Shown here piece by piece: positions 29,152 to 38,066 of a stretch of 64,000 nucleotides of DNA. A program made the position numbers and the translations under genes. The notes under the pieces are model-generated. The model saw nothing but the letters and a program-made list of their open reading frames with translations. It was not told where the DNA came from and did not search any database. Position 1 is the stretch's first letter; each line of letters starts with the position of its first letter. Origin of the DNA: Pelistega ratti (lineage in GTDB: Bacteria > Pseudomonadota > Gammaproteobacteria > Burkholderiales > Burkholderiaceae_B); assembly GCF_009833965.1 (NCBI RefSeq), contig NZ_CP047165.1:1488001-1552000 (forward strand). The letters are read 5' to 3'.

Positions 29152-30030
29152 TCACTCACGCCCATATTTTGCTTCCCATTCTTTCTTCATTTCCTCAGGA
29201 CAGGAAGAATATGGCGTAGATTTATAACGGTTATAACTCCATAAATACTGTGTAGGTGCAAGGCGGATTAAATCCTCTAGGGCAGTATTCATTGCCTGTG
29301 CCTGTGCCTCATTATCTAAGTCTTGCAAATCAGGGCCATCTCTAAACACAAGCTCCCACCCCTGACCATTGGGAAGACGAATACCCGCAACCATTACCAC
29401 CTTAGCCCCCGTTTGCTTGGCTAATTTCCCTGGTAAAGTAATCGTATAGGCAGGACGATCAAAAAACTTTACCCATACCCCATCAGGATTAGAAGGTGCT
29501 TGATCAGGCAATAAACCAATATCCCCTCCTTGACGTAAAGTTTTCAAAAAACCTCGTACCCCAGAAAAATCTGCTGGTAATGCAACCAATCCCGAAGCAT
29601 CACGCGCATTTTTCATCACAGGTTCAAAAAAATCACGTCTTGCCTTACGATACATTACCGTAATCGGTTTTTGTTGGGCTAAATAGCGTGCACAGATCTC
29701 AAAACAGCCCAGATGAGGGGTAATGAAAATAACACTTTGCGCTTTATTTTCCCGTAACTGTGCTAAATAATCAGGATTGGCTACCCGAACCTTTTGTAAG
29801 CATTCCTTCCCCCTAAACCAAACCTTGGGAATTTCCGCAAACATCTGACCAATTTGCTTTGCTGCCTCACGATGAAAAGCCGCCTCAGCATATCCTGCCT
29901 GTATCGCATGTTCACGAATACGATTCCCATAGCGAGGAGAAAGATAAAACACCAATAAACCCAAAGCCGATCCCATTCCTTGCAATAATCGTAAAGGGAT
30001 AAGACTCCATATTTTTAATAAAAAAATCAT
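29152..30030 (-). CDS. LpxL/HtrB-type lipid A acyltransferase family protein
   Basis: A 292-aa protein with an N-terminal membrane segment and the lysophospholipid acyltransferase fold of LpxL/LpxM. The catalytic HX4E motif is seen as H-L-G-C-F-E within FITPHLGCFEI, and GLLPDQAPSNPDGVWVKFFDRPAYTITLPGKLAKQTGA is a family signature. It would add a secondary acyl chain to lipid A at the inner membrane. The chain length and position cannot be deduced. It overlaps the end of the RAYT-like gene by four bases, so the two are probably co-transcribed. Confidence 0.9.
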   Translation of the reverse strand: MIFLLKIWSLIPLRLLQGMGSALGLLVFYLSPRYGNRIREHAIQAGYAEAAFHREAAKQIGQMFAEIPKVWFRGKECLQKVRVANPDYLAQLRENKAQSVIFITPHLGCFEICARYLAQQKPITVMYRKARRDFFEPVMKNARDASGLVALPADFSGVRGFLKTLRQGGDIGLLPDQAPSNPDGVWVKFFDRPAYTITLPGKLAKQTGAKVVMVAGIRLPNGQGWELVFRDGPDLQDLDNEAQAQAMNTALEDLIRLAPTQYLWSYNRYKSTPYSSCPEEMKKEWEAKYGRE

Positions 30031-30707
30031 TTACTTCTCCGACGAGGTCGTCCTCTTGCGATAGGGCTAACACGGCGATTAGCCACTATCGCTATCTGTG
30101 CAATAAAATCATCACTTCCTAATGCCCATTGCCCCATCAATGCTGTTTGTATTTTTTGATACATACCTGCACTGATCCCCTCTTCACATAATTGTCGATA
30201 TTTTACTTGACGTTCTAGAGGTGTATTCCCCAACTGCCTGTATGCTTCATGTAGATGAATCCAAGTATCTTTTTCCGTACAATGCCCTGTATGCCAGCCA
30301 ATAGAAGACCACGGTAATATATCCTGAATACTCATCCCCTCTTGTTGATACACCTGACTTTCTAACCATACCATACAGGCAAGCGTATATTCACCTGATT
30401 CAACCAGACAAGAACGATAGCGCGACATGAATACTGCTCCCACTCTTAGTGTAGAGGCAAGGTGCCGTCCTACTGCTTGCACAACAGAAGAAATTATTCG
30501 AGGGGAAGATGGTGTACAAAATAAGAAAATACTCTCTTGCGTTACTGACCATGCATGTACCACCAATCCATAATGCCTACTGGTTTGCTCAATCCACGTT
30601 AATAATCGAAATCTCACCTCAAGCATCTCAGGCAATACCTGAGAAGATAATTGTACCTGAATTAATTGACTCGTATCAGGTGCATAAAGCCGTGCTAATC
30701 GTGCCAT
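30027..30707 (-). CDS. Degenerate RAYT/IS200-like (Y1 transposase family) protein
   Basis: About 226 aa from the ATG at 30707 (MARLARLYAPD); a longer frame starts at 30752. The order of blocks matches the REP-associated tyrosine transposase type: an N-terminal MARLxRL, a central strand, GRHLA..GAVFMSRYRSCLVESGEYTLACM, PWSSIGWHTG, LGNTPLERQVKYRQL, and a C-terminal QWALGSDDFIAQI...GRPRRR. The usual HUH block (MPNHVHLL) is replaced by VTQESIFLF, so the metal-binding histidines are gone, and the usual RYIELNP is WLESQVY. It is therefore probably not an active transposase. No flanking REP repeats or terminal repeats were seen. Confidence 0.75.
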   Translation of the reverse strand: MARLARLYAPDTSQLIQVQLSSQVLPEMLEVRFRLLTWIEQTSRHYGLVVHAWSVTQESIFLFCTPSSPRIISSVVQAVGRHLASTLRVGAVFMSRYRSCLVESGEYTLACMVWLESQVYQQEGMSIQDILPWSSIGWHTGHCTEKDTWIHLHEAYRQLGNTPLERQVKYRQLCEEGISAGMYQKIQTALMGQWALGSDDFIAQIAIVANRRVSPIARGRPRRRSK

Positions 30708-30946
30708 AAAGAAAAATGTATCAACGTTTAACTTGAAAAACGATATTATCACCCTTTTCTAAGAAAAAAGCTTGAAAACCACTGATTTTACTATACCTTT
30801 TAAAACCCGAGTATTTTAGTCAAGTTTTAGTGTTACAGCCTGATACCAAATACCCTCTCTTTCCCTCTCCAAAAATTAGCGAAATATATATAAGAGTGGT
30901 AGAATATAGATAACTTAAATATATATTGGGAAACCAAGGAATTACT

Positions 30947-31834
30947 ATGACAAATCAATCTATCGCCTTACAGCAAAATGTTTCTATGGCATTGGTTCAC
31001 CCCGGTGCTATGGGTACTATTGAAGCGTATATTAGTGCCGTCAATCGTATTCCAGTTCTTACACCTGAGCAAGAAAGAGATTTTGCCGAAAAATTACAAA
31101 AAGACGGGGACTTAGATGCTGCTCGTGCATTAATTCTTTCTCATTTACGTTTGGTTGTTTCTATTTCTCGTCAATACCTCGGTTACGGCATCGCACACGC
31201 AGACTTAATCCAAGAGGGAAATATCGGTTTAATGAAAGCCGTTAAACGCTTTAACCTCTCTCATGGAGTTCGTCTTGTATCCTTTGCTGTTCACTGGATT
31301 AAAGCAGAAATTAATGAATATATTATTCGCAACTGGCGTTTAGTAAAAGTAGCTACCACTAAGGCTCAACGTAAATTATTCTTTAATCTACGCAGTATGC
31401 GTCCTGACGGTCAAACATTGGATAGAGAACAGATTGAGGGTATTGCTCAAAAACTCAACGTTCGCCCTGAAGATGTTGCCGAAATGGAAGTTCGCCTTTC
31501 TGGTCGTGATATGGCACTTGAATCCTCTCAAGATGATGAAGATGATTTTGCGCCTATTGCCTACCTTTCTGATGAAGGAGCATTAGAACCCGGTCATCTA
31601 CTTGCACAACGTAACCGTCTTGAATTACAGACAGATGGTATCGCTAATGCTTTAGAGAAACTTGATGATCGCTCACGCCATATCATTGAATCACGTTGGT
31701 TACAAGATGATGGTGAGGGTAAAACCTTACACGAATTGGCAAGTGAGTACGGTGTTTCTGCAGAACGTGTTCGCCAAATTGAAAATGCAGCCATTAAGAA
31801 AATGCGTAAATTCTTGGAAGCACAAGAAGCGTAG
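30947..31834 (+). CDS. rpoH: RNA polymerase heat-shock sigma factor RpoH (sigma-32)
   Basis: A 295-aa sigma-70-family factor. LSHLRLVVSISRQYLGYG with IQEGNIGLMKAVKRFN is region 2, and the RpoH box is QRKLFFNLR. Region 4 contains TLHELASEYGVSAERVRQIENAAIKKMRKFL. The ATG at 30947 follows AAGGAATTACT; an earlier in-frame TTG at 30926 has no ribosome site. A -10 box TAGAAT sits at 30900-30905. The product directs transcription of chaperone and protease genes on heat shock. It is single-gene, ended by the hairpin at 31878-31909. Confidence 0.95.
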   Translation: MTNQSIALQQNVSMALVHPGAMGTIEAYISAVNRIPVLTPEQERDFAEKLQKDGDLDAARALILSHLRLVVSISRQYLGYGIAHADLIQEGNIGLMKAVKRFNLSHGVRLVSFAVHWIKAEINEYIIRNWRLVKVATTKAQRKLFFNLRSMRPDGQTLDREQIEGIAQKLNVRPEDVAEMEVRLSGRDMALESSQDDEDDFAPIAYLSDEGALEPGHLLAQRNRLELQTDGIANALEKLDDRSRHIIESRWLQDDGEGKTLHELASEYGVSAERVRQIENAAIKKMRKFLEAQEA

Positions 31835-31877
31835 AGTATATGTCCTTCTTTAAGGTAGCGATAACCTTATAATAAGA

Positions 31878-31909
31878 GAGTGATTGAGTTTTATCAGTCA
31901 CTCTTTTTT
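31878..31909 (+). terminator. Terminator after rpoH
   Basis: A 10-bp stem with one G-U pair (31878-31887 with 31894-31903), a short loop and six T at 31904-31909. It ends 75 bases after the rpoH stop. Confidence 0.85.
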
Positions 31910-32012
31910 CTTGAGGGGAGCAAGTAAACTAGGCACTATTAGATGAGTCATTATATTAGTCCATAAAAGTAAAGATAAATAATAATTGGAAGTATGAGTA
32001 TAGAGGATATCA

Positions 32013-32849
32013 ATGAATAACGTTGAACAAAAAAAGAGAAGTGTTTTTCTAAAGCCTGAATGCTATCAAAAGATAGTTGAGTTTTATAATAAACATTATA
32101 AATATCGGAATATTTTTTCCATAACACCGCCTAAATATATTCAAGAAAGAGGGGCAGAAGATATAAATTATTATTATAAGGGGCTCAGCTGGGATTTAAG
32201 TTCCCACAAAATGGAATATATGCAGATCCAATACTCTGCAGGCATTGATATGAACGAGATTGCAGAAGAAACAAAATCTATGTTAGCTTGTTTCAAACAA
32301 CATTTTAGTCAAGATTTCCCCCGGGAGAAATTATATCTATGGGAGGCAGACAGTTATATTTATATTCTTTGGCTATTAAGTTTAGCCGTGTTATCAGATA
32401 GTCCAGAATATCTTCAAATTATTCCTACATGGATTGGTTCGGAAAATGAGCATACTGATTTGCCTTTTGTGGATAAACCGATGAAAGCCTTTTTAGATTT
32501 AGTCGGTTATCAAGGGCAAGTGCAGGTTGAAGAAAAAGCCCTTTTCCCGAAATCTGTTTATCCTTTAATTCCCGAAATAATTGAAGCAGATGCACATAAA
32601 AAAGGCGAATTGCTGAAAAAGTATCTTAAAGGTTGGTATAAGAGTAATAAAGATACCTATTGGTATGATTACCATCGAAGTAATAAGGGGAAATTATTTT
32701 TCGGCTATTGGTCATTTGAAAGTGCGGTATTGGCATTGCTACTTAATATTGACGTAAGTATTGAGGAAATTAACCAGATGAGTGTTTTTCCAAAGGATTA
32801 TTTTGATTGGTCGAATACAGCTGGTAGGATAAGAACACTTTGCGCTTGA
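32013..32849 (+). CDS. PoNi-like immunity protein (DUF1910/DUF1911), divergent copy
   Basis: A 278-aa cytoplasmic all-alpha protein. The C-terminal half has the DUF1911-type pattern KKYLKGWYKSNKDTYWYDYH then GKLFFGYWSFESAVLALLLNIDV and FPKDYFDWSN, the same as in the three genes that follow. Family members of the PoNi group neutralise PoNe-type DNase toxins delivered by type VI secretion or other routes. It is clearly more divergent than the other three copies and is separated from the next by 123 bases. AGGATATCA precedes its ATG. No toxin gene is next to it. The family assignment is from pattern memory. Confidence 0.75.
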   Translation: MNNVEQKKRSVFLKPECYQKIVEFYNKHYKYRNIFSITPPKYIQERGAEDINYYYKGLSWDLSSHKMEYMQIQYSAGIDMNEIAEETKSMLACFKQHFSQDFPREKLYLWEADSYIYILWLLSLAVLSDSPEYLQIIPTWIGSENEHTDLPFVDKPMKAFLDLVGYQGQVQVEEKALFPKSVYPLIPEIIEADAHKKGELLKKYLKGWYKSNKDTYWYDYHRSNKGKLFFGYWSFESAVLALLLNIDVSIEEINQMSVFPKDYFDWSNTAGRIRTLCA

Positions 32850-32972
32850 CCCTACACATAACCTTATTGAGCAGGAAAGTGAACGGAGATTATCAAGAGG
32901 GAAAATTCAAACGTACTGCTACAATGTGAAAGACTAATTTATCAAATAAGGAAAAAACTAAAAGGAAAAATA

Positions 32973-33791
32973 ATGAACTTTACATTTAACCCAAGATAAG
33001 TATTTATTAGACAAGCCAATGCGGAAAGAACAATTGATTATGGAATTGAAGGTATTCAATTTTATAATGACAAATTGAAGTTAGAAGATCCGAATGAAAA
33101 ATATCTTTATACGGGGCTAGTTGATAATTTATGGATGTTATTACGCATATATTATACGGTTGGGGAGGATATTGAAAAGTTACCGCCTTTACTGGAACAA
33201 ATGATAGAAAGTGCGGAAATTGGCACAAAAGTGTGGCAAGAGAATAAACATTTTTTAACTAAAGAAGAACAAAATACCCCACCTTATGAGTGGCACAATG
33301 GATTAAATTACCTTAATACGTTAGGTTATGTCTGTATGTGTTATTTATTACATCGGGAAAATTTATTAGAACGGCTATTAAAAGTGATTACTGATAACAG
33401 CGTTTATACTGAATTAGATGCCGCAATTGAAGATTTATGTTACTATCATTTAAAAGACCGCCCTGAACGGGATTGGAACAAATATGTCTATATTGTGAAA
33501 TTTACCGATGCAATGCGTTCAAAAGGCGAAGAACAATTAGCCTTACTTCATCAATATATGAAGGACTGGTATAAAGAGATGGTCGGATTAAATGATATTG
33601 AATATAACACCCATTTAACCGAAGAGCAGTATGGCTATTATGGTTACTGGGCATTTGAAGTGGCAGCGGTGATTTATTTAGAAGATTTAGATGACAGCGA
33701 TTTTAGACAATATCCGTATTACCCGAAAGATTTGGTAGATTGGGCAAGGGCGAAAAAACGAGAAAATGAAGCGAGTCAAAAGAAGCCTTAA
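32973..33791 (+). pseudogene. PoNi-like immunity gene, second copy, with nonsense codon 9
   Basis: The frame begins at ATG 32973 (MNFTFNPR) behind AAAGGAAAAA, and meets TAA at 32997-32999. The two following copies have CAA (Gln) at that codon in the context NPRQVFIRQ. The rest of the frame is open to 33791 and encodes an intact-looking protein of the same family, ending with GYYGYWAFEVAAVIYLEDLDDSDF. Re-initiation at the in-frame TTG 33075 would give a 238-aa protein missing about 34 residues. So the copy is either dead or shortened at the N-terminus. Only one base (C to T) separates it from a functional frame. Confidence 0.85.
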
Positions 33792-33814
33792 TCTAAACCA
33801 AAAGGAAGAAAATA

Positions 33815-34633
33815 ATGAACATTAAATTTAACCCAAGACAAGTATTTATTAGACAAACCAATGCGGAAAGAATGCTCAAACAAGCCTTAGATGAAGTCCC
33901 ATATTGGAATGATAAATTAAAAGATAAAAACCCTGAAGAAAAATATCTATATTATCTTCAGGTTGATAACTATTGGATGTTAATAAAACTCTATTATACC
34001 ATTGGGGAAGATATTGATAAATTACCGCCTTTACTGGAACAAATGATAGAGAGTGTAGAAATAGGCACAAAAGTGTGGCAAGAAAATAAACATTTATTAA
34101 GTAAGGAACGACAAAACACCCCACCTTATGAATGGCACAATGGATTAAATTACCTCAACACGCTAGGTTATATCAGTATGTGCTATTTATTACATCGGGA
34201 AGATTTATTAGAACGGCTGTTAAAAGTGATTATTGATAATAGTGTTTATACTGAATTAGATGCTGCGATTGAAGATTTATTTTACTACCATTTAAAAGAC
34301 CGCCCTGAAAGAGATTGGAATAAATATGTCTATATTGTGAAATTTACCGATGCAATACGTTCAGAAGGCGAAGAACAATTAGCTTTACTTCATCAATATA
34401 TGAAGGACTGGTATAAAGAGATGGTCGGATTAAATGATATTGAATATAACACCCATTTAACCGAAGAGCAGTATGGCTATTATGGTTACTGGGCATTTGA
34501 AGTAGCCGCAGTGATTTATTTAGAAGATTTAGATGACAGCGATTTTAGACAATATCCGTATTACCCGAAAGATTTGGTAGATTGGGCAAGGGCGAAAAAA
34601 CGAGAAAATGAAGCGAGTCAACAAAAGCCTTAA
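33815..34633 (+). CDS. PoNi-like immunity protein, third copy
   Basis: An intact 272-aa member of the array. The N-terminal part (NPRQVFIRQTNAERMLKQALDEV...KLPPLLEQMIES) corresponds to DUF1910 and the C-terminal part (GEEQLALLHQYMKDWYKEMVGLNDIEYN...GYYGYWAFEVAAV) to DUF1911. From about residue 80 to the end it is almost identical to copy two. AAAGGAAG lies before the ATG, and the 23-base spacer after copy two is nearly repeated before copy four. It would act as a cytoplasmic antitoxin; the cognate toxin is not in this window. Confidence 0.8.
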   Translation: MNIKFNPRQVFIRQTNAERMLKQALDEVPYWNDKLKDKNPEEKYLYYLQVDNYWMLIKLYYTIGEDIDKLPPLLEQMIESVEIGTKVWQENKHLLSKERQNTPPYEWHNGLNYLNTLGYISMCYLLHREDLLERLLKVIIDNSVYTELDAAIEDLFYYHLKDRPERDWNKYVYIVKFTDAIRSEGEEQLALLHQYMKDWYKEMVGLNDIEYNTHLTEEQYGYYGYWAFEVAAVIYLEDLDDSDFRQYPYYPKDLVDWARAKKRENEASQQKP

Positions 34634-34654
34634 TCTAAACCAAAAGGAGAAATA

Positions 34655-35476
34655 ATGAACGTTACATTTAACCCAAGACAAGTATTTATTAGGCAAGCCA
34701 ATGCAGAAAGAACGATTGATTATGGAATTGAAGGTATTCAATTTTATAATGACAAATTGAAGTTAGAAGATCCGAATGAAAAATATCTTTATACGGGGCT
34801 AGTTGATAATTTATGGATGTTATTACGCATATATTATACGGTTGGGGAAGATATTGAAAAATTACCGCCTTTACTGGAACAAATGATAGAAAGTGCGGAA
34901 ATTGGCACAAAAGTGTGGCAAGAGAATAAACATTTATTAAGTAAGGAACAGCAAAACCTTCCCCCCTATGCTTGGTATACTTCTTTGAATTATCTCAATA
35001 CCTTAGGCTACATTAGTATGTGCTATTTATTACATCGGGAAGATTTATTGGAGAGGCTTTTAAATGTAATTTTGGCAAATGAAAATGTAGATGGTTCATT
35101 AGATGGATTAATTGAAGATTTATTCTATTATCATTTAAAAGATCATCCGGAGGAGAATTGGGTAAAATATAAATATGCTATTCCTTTTGCTGATGCCATC
35201 AATTCAAAAGGCGAAGAACAATTAGCCTTACTTCATCAATATATGAAGGACTGGTATAAAGAGATGATGGGGTTGAATGATATTGAATATAACACCCATT
35301 TAACCGAAGAGCAGTATGGCTATTATGGTTACTGGGCATTTGAAGTGGCAGCGGTGATTTATTTAGAAGATTTAGATGACAGCGATTTTAGAAAGTATCC
35401 ATATTATCCGAAAGATTTGGTAGATTGGGCAAGGGAGAAAAAACGGGAAAAAGAAGCAAGTCAAAAAAAGAGCTAA
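34655..35476 (+). CDS. PoNi-like immunity protein, fourth copy (mosaic)
   Basis: A 273-aa intact member. Its first 80 or so residues (RQANAERTIDYGIEGIQFYNDKLK...) are the same as in copy two, and its C-terminal third is the same as in copies two and three. The middle part is different: PPYAWYTSLNYLNTLG and VILANENVDGSLDGLIEDL...HPEENWVKYKYAIPFADAI replace EWHNGL and NSVYTELDAAIEDL. This patchwork suggests recombination within the array. The start has AAAGGAG upstream. It ends the array; no toxin gene follows. Confidence 0.8.
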   Translation: MNVTFNPRQVFIRQANAERTIDYGIEGIQFYNDKLKLEDPNEKYLYTGLVDNLWMLLRIYYTVGEDIEKLPPLLEQMIESAEIGTKVWQENKHLLSKEQQNLPPYAWYTSLNYLNTLGYISMCYLLHREDLLERLLNVILANENVDGSLDGLIEDLFYYHLKDHPEENWVKYKYAIPFADAINSKGEEQLALLHQYMKDWYKEMMGLNDIEYNTHLTEEQYGYYGYWAFEVAAVIYLEDLDDSDFRKYPYYPKDLVDWAREKKREKEASQKKS

Positions 35477-35556
35477 ACAACTATTTTGACGACCTACTCC
35501 ACTAATACCCCATATTTCCTATGATAAAATACCCTTTTCCCATCTAAGCATTCACA

Positions 35557-36354
35557 ATGAAAAAAGCACTTGATATTTTAAAAAAAGAGCTTCAATCCAC
35601 TATCAACCAAGCCCCTATTACAGGCTCACTCCCCCTATATATTAACCAAATCCTTACGGGTACAATTCACCCACTCACCATACAAGCCACCAAAGGATAC
35701 GATTACTTTCAACATCATTCCCAATTTGTTAATATCCAATTACCCTTTGATTCACTCACTGAAAAAAGCCATTTTTTTAATACACTTGCCCTTTACCTGC
35801 GCGAACAAAATTGCTTACCCTTTTGGCGAGATGAACAAGTCTTTGTCTGGCAAAATAATACCGTTTTTGCCCATATAGAACGCACGGCTACTCGCCCTCT
35901 TGGCTTATTAACACAAGCCATTCATCTCAATGCTCGTACACCAGATGGCAGAATTTATCTTTCGTTAAGATCTCCCACTAAACAAACCGATCCCAATAAA
36001 TGGGATACCCTAGCAGGCGGTTTACTGAATGCACAAGATACACCAGAAGAAGGTCTCGCACGAGAAGCCTACGAAGAAGCAGGTATTCCTAAATGGGTAA
36101 TACAACAATGTACGCCTATTCACTCTATAGGCTATATTAATCGTCCTCTTCCCGAAGGGTATCAATACGAAGAAATGCTCAGTAGCGACTGTATTTTACC
36201 AAGCAATATTAAACCCCAAAATACCGATGGCGAAGTTAGTCAAATCGAAACCTTTACCCCTCAAGAAGTATTAACACTCATGCAAGACGGTATGGTCACA
36301 ACAGAAGCCATGATCGTGCTGATTGATAGTATTGAGAAAAATAATCTTATCTAA
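35557..36354 (+). CDS. Nudix hydrolase with DUF4743-like N-terminus
   Basis: A 265-aa protein. The N-terminal half (about 1-115) resembles the DUF4743 region found before Nudix domains in yeast Tpk1/Tnr3-like proteins and bacterial homologues. The Nudix box is G-LLNAQ-D-TPEEGLA-REAYEEAGI at about residues 155-177. It fits Gx5Ex7REUxEExGU except that the first Glu is Asp. The metal-binding core REAYEE is intact, so hydrolysis of a nucleoside diphosphate derivative is plausible; the substrate is unknown. The ATG has no strong ribosome site. It lies between the PoNi array and glmU, apparently alone. Confidence 0.82.
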   Translation: MKKALDILKKELQSTINQAPITGSLPLYINQILTGTIHPLTIQATKGYDYFQHHSQFVNIQLPFDSLTEKSHFFNTLALYLREQNCLPFWRDEQVFVWQNNTVFAHIERTATRPLGLLTQAIHLNARTPDGRIYLSLRSPTKQTDPNKWDTLAGGLLNAQDTPEEGLAREAYEEAGIPKWVIQQCTPIHSIGYINRPLPEGYQYEEMLSSDCILPSNIKPQNTDGEVSQIETFTPQEVLTLMQDGMVTTEAMIVLIDSIEKNNLI

Positions 36355-36624
36355 AAAATTTTATATATAAAGCCTTATACTACCATAAAATATAGCTGTC
36401 TAACTCAATCACCATATGTGCACCTAATAGGAATTTCAATAAGATTTTAATTACCTAGTGGCATCTTCCTAATGATGATAGCCTTTCCTTTAGCAGTACC
36501 GTACAAAAAAGAGTAAAATGGGCTTTATATGACACAAGAAGGGGTTTGCTAATAGAGGAATAATAACAATCTATTTACATCAACCCTTTACTTTATACTA
36601 ACCTCACCTTTTTAGAGTATTTAT

Positions 36625-38007
36625 ATGGCATTAAATATTGTTATTCTAGCGGCTGGCATGGGTAAGCGTATGCAGTCTGATCTTCCTAAGGTACTACACC
36701 CTATTGCAGGAAAACCCATGCTATCTCATGTTATTGATACGGCACGAAAATTACAACCCAACCGTATTATTGTGGTTGTGGGGCATGGTGCAGAAATAGT
36801 CAAAACACATTATGCACAAGATAATGATTTAGGTTTTGCCCTGCAAATGCCACAGAAAGGAACAGCACACGCGGTACAACAAGCAGTCGATCAATTAGTT
36901 GGCGGAGATAGCCCACAAGATATGACGCTTATCCTCTATGGTGATGTACCCCTTGTACAAAAAGAGACCCTCCAGACTCTTATCCAAAATGCAAGACAAG
37001 GTGTAGGTGTTCTTACTGAAATACTCACCGATCCGACAGGATATGGACGTATTGTACGAGATACCCACGGGCAGATTAATCGTATTGTTGAACATAAAGA
37101 TGCTTCAACAGAAGAATTACAGATTACAGAAGTAAATACAGGTATTTTATGCGTCCCTACTGCTTTATTAAAAAACTGGCTTACACGCATTGATAATCAT
37201 AATGCACAAGGTGAATACTACCTAACCGATATTATTGGATTAGCCGTTCAAGACCAAGTTACCGTCAATGCAGCTCACCCCCATGCCGCTTGGGAGACAC
37301 TAGGGGTTAATAGCCGTATTCAGCAAGCCCAACTAGAACGTTTATGGCAAGCAGAACAAGCACGTCGCCTACTTGAACAAGGGGTAACATTAGCCGATCC
37401 ATCACATTTTGATTTACGTGGTGAACTGATTTGTGGAAAAGATGTCTTTATTGATACGGGATGTATTTTTGAAGGAAAAGTTGTTCTTGCCGATGGTGTA
37501 CATATTGGGGCTCACTGTGTCTTGCGTGATGTTTCTCTCGGACAAGGTACACGGGTAGAAGCTTTTAGCCATCTTGAGCAAGCCAGTGCTGATGATCATG
37601 CGGTCATTGGTCCTTATGCTCGCTTACGCCCTGCCACCCATCTTGGCTCACATAGCCACGTGGGTAATTTTGTCGAATTGAAAAAAACACAGCTAGGTGC
37701 ATACAGTAAAGCCAATCATTTAAGTTATTTGGGTGATGCAACTATTGGTCAATATGTCAATATTGGTGCAGGTACAATTACATGTAATTATGATGGGGTC
37801 AATAAATTCCAAACGATTATTGAAGATGGTGCTTTTATCGGTTCTGACTCTCAGCTTATTGCGCCTGTTAAAGTTGGCACTAATGCAACACTCGGTGCAG
37901 GCACAACATTAGCAAATGATGCTCCTGCTGAACAGTTAACCATTTCTCGTGTCAAACAATTGACGATTTCACACTGGAAACGACCTACGAAACAAAAAAC
38001 ATCTTAA
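36625..38007 (+). CDS. glmU: Bifunctional UDP-N-acetylglucosamine pyrophosphorylase / glucosamine-1-phosphate acetyltransferase
   Basis: A 460-aa cytoplasmic enzyme making UDP-GlcNAc for peptidoglycan and lipopolysaccharide. The N-terminal uridyltransferase has [33 protein letters not shown] and EVNTGILC. The C-terminal left-handed beta-helix acetyltransferase has [26 protein letters not shown] and [29 protein letters not shown], with the catalytic His region in RPATHL. Length is normal. It supplies the substrate of MurA encoded elsewhere in this window. Confidence 0.97.
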   Translation: MALNIVILAAGMGKRMQSDLPKVLHPIAGKPMLSHVIDTARKLQPNRIIVVVGHGAEIVKTHYAQDNDLGFALQMPQKGTAHAVQQAVDQLVGGDSPQDMTLILYGDVPLVQKETLQTLIQNARQGVGVLTEILTDPTGYGRIVRDTHGQINRIVEHKDASTEELQITEVNTGILCVPTALLKNWLTRIDNHNAQGEYYLTDIIGLAVQDQVTVNAAHPHAAWETLGVNSRIQQAQLERLWQAEQARRLLEQGVTLADPSHFDLRGELICGKDVFIDTGCIFEGKVVLADGVHIGAHCVLRDVSLGQGTRVEAFSHLEQASADDHAVIGPYARLRPATHLGSHSHVGNFVELKKTQLGAYSKANHLSYLGDATIGQYVNIGAGTITCNYDGVNKFQTIIEDGAFIGSDSQLIAPVKVGTNATLGAGTTLANDAPAEQLTISRVKQLTISHWKRPTKQKTS

Positions 38008-38028
38008 TAAAGCTATTTTAATCTCCTT

Positions 38029-38054
38029 GATAGCGTTTATCATTAAACGCTATC
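38029..38054 (+). terminator. Hairpin between glmU and the MFS gene
   Basis: A perfect 11-bp stem, GATAGCGTTTA (38029-38039) and TAAACGCTATC (38044-38054), with a 4-base loop. It lies only 12 bases ahead of the MFS start codon and is followed by TAAAAAATTG, without a T-run. It could be a weak terminator of glmU or a structure affecting translation of the next gene. Confidence 0.6.
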
Positions 38055-38066
38055 TAAAAAATTGAT

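Noticed and set aside
30027-30707. Active insertion sequence
   Set aside because: No terminal or subterminal repeats were seen at the ends, and the catalytic motifs are missing; treated as a degenerate RAYT-like gene instead.
33007-34910. Repeated minus-strand frames opposite the PoNi array
   Set aside because: They recur only because the plus-strand genes are repeats; no ribosome sites, and their translations show no domain.
32973-35476. CRISPR or other short-repeat array
   Set aside because: The repetition is at the scale of whole 820-base genes with open frames, not short repeats with spacers.
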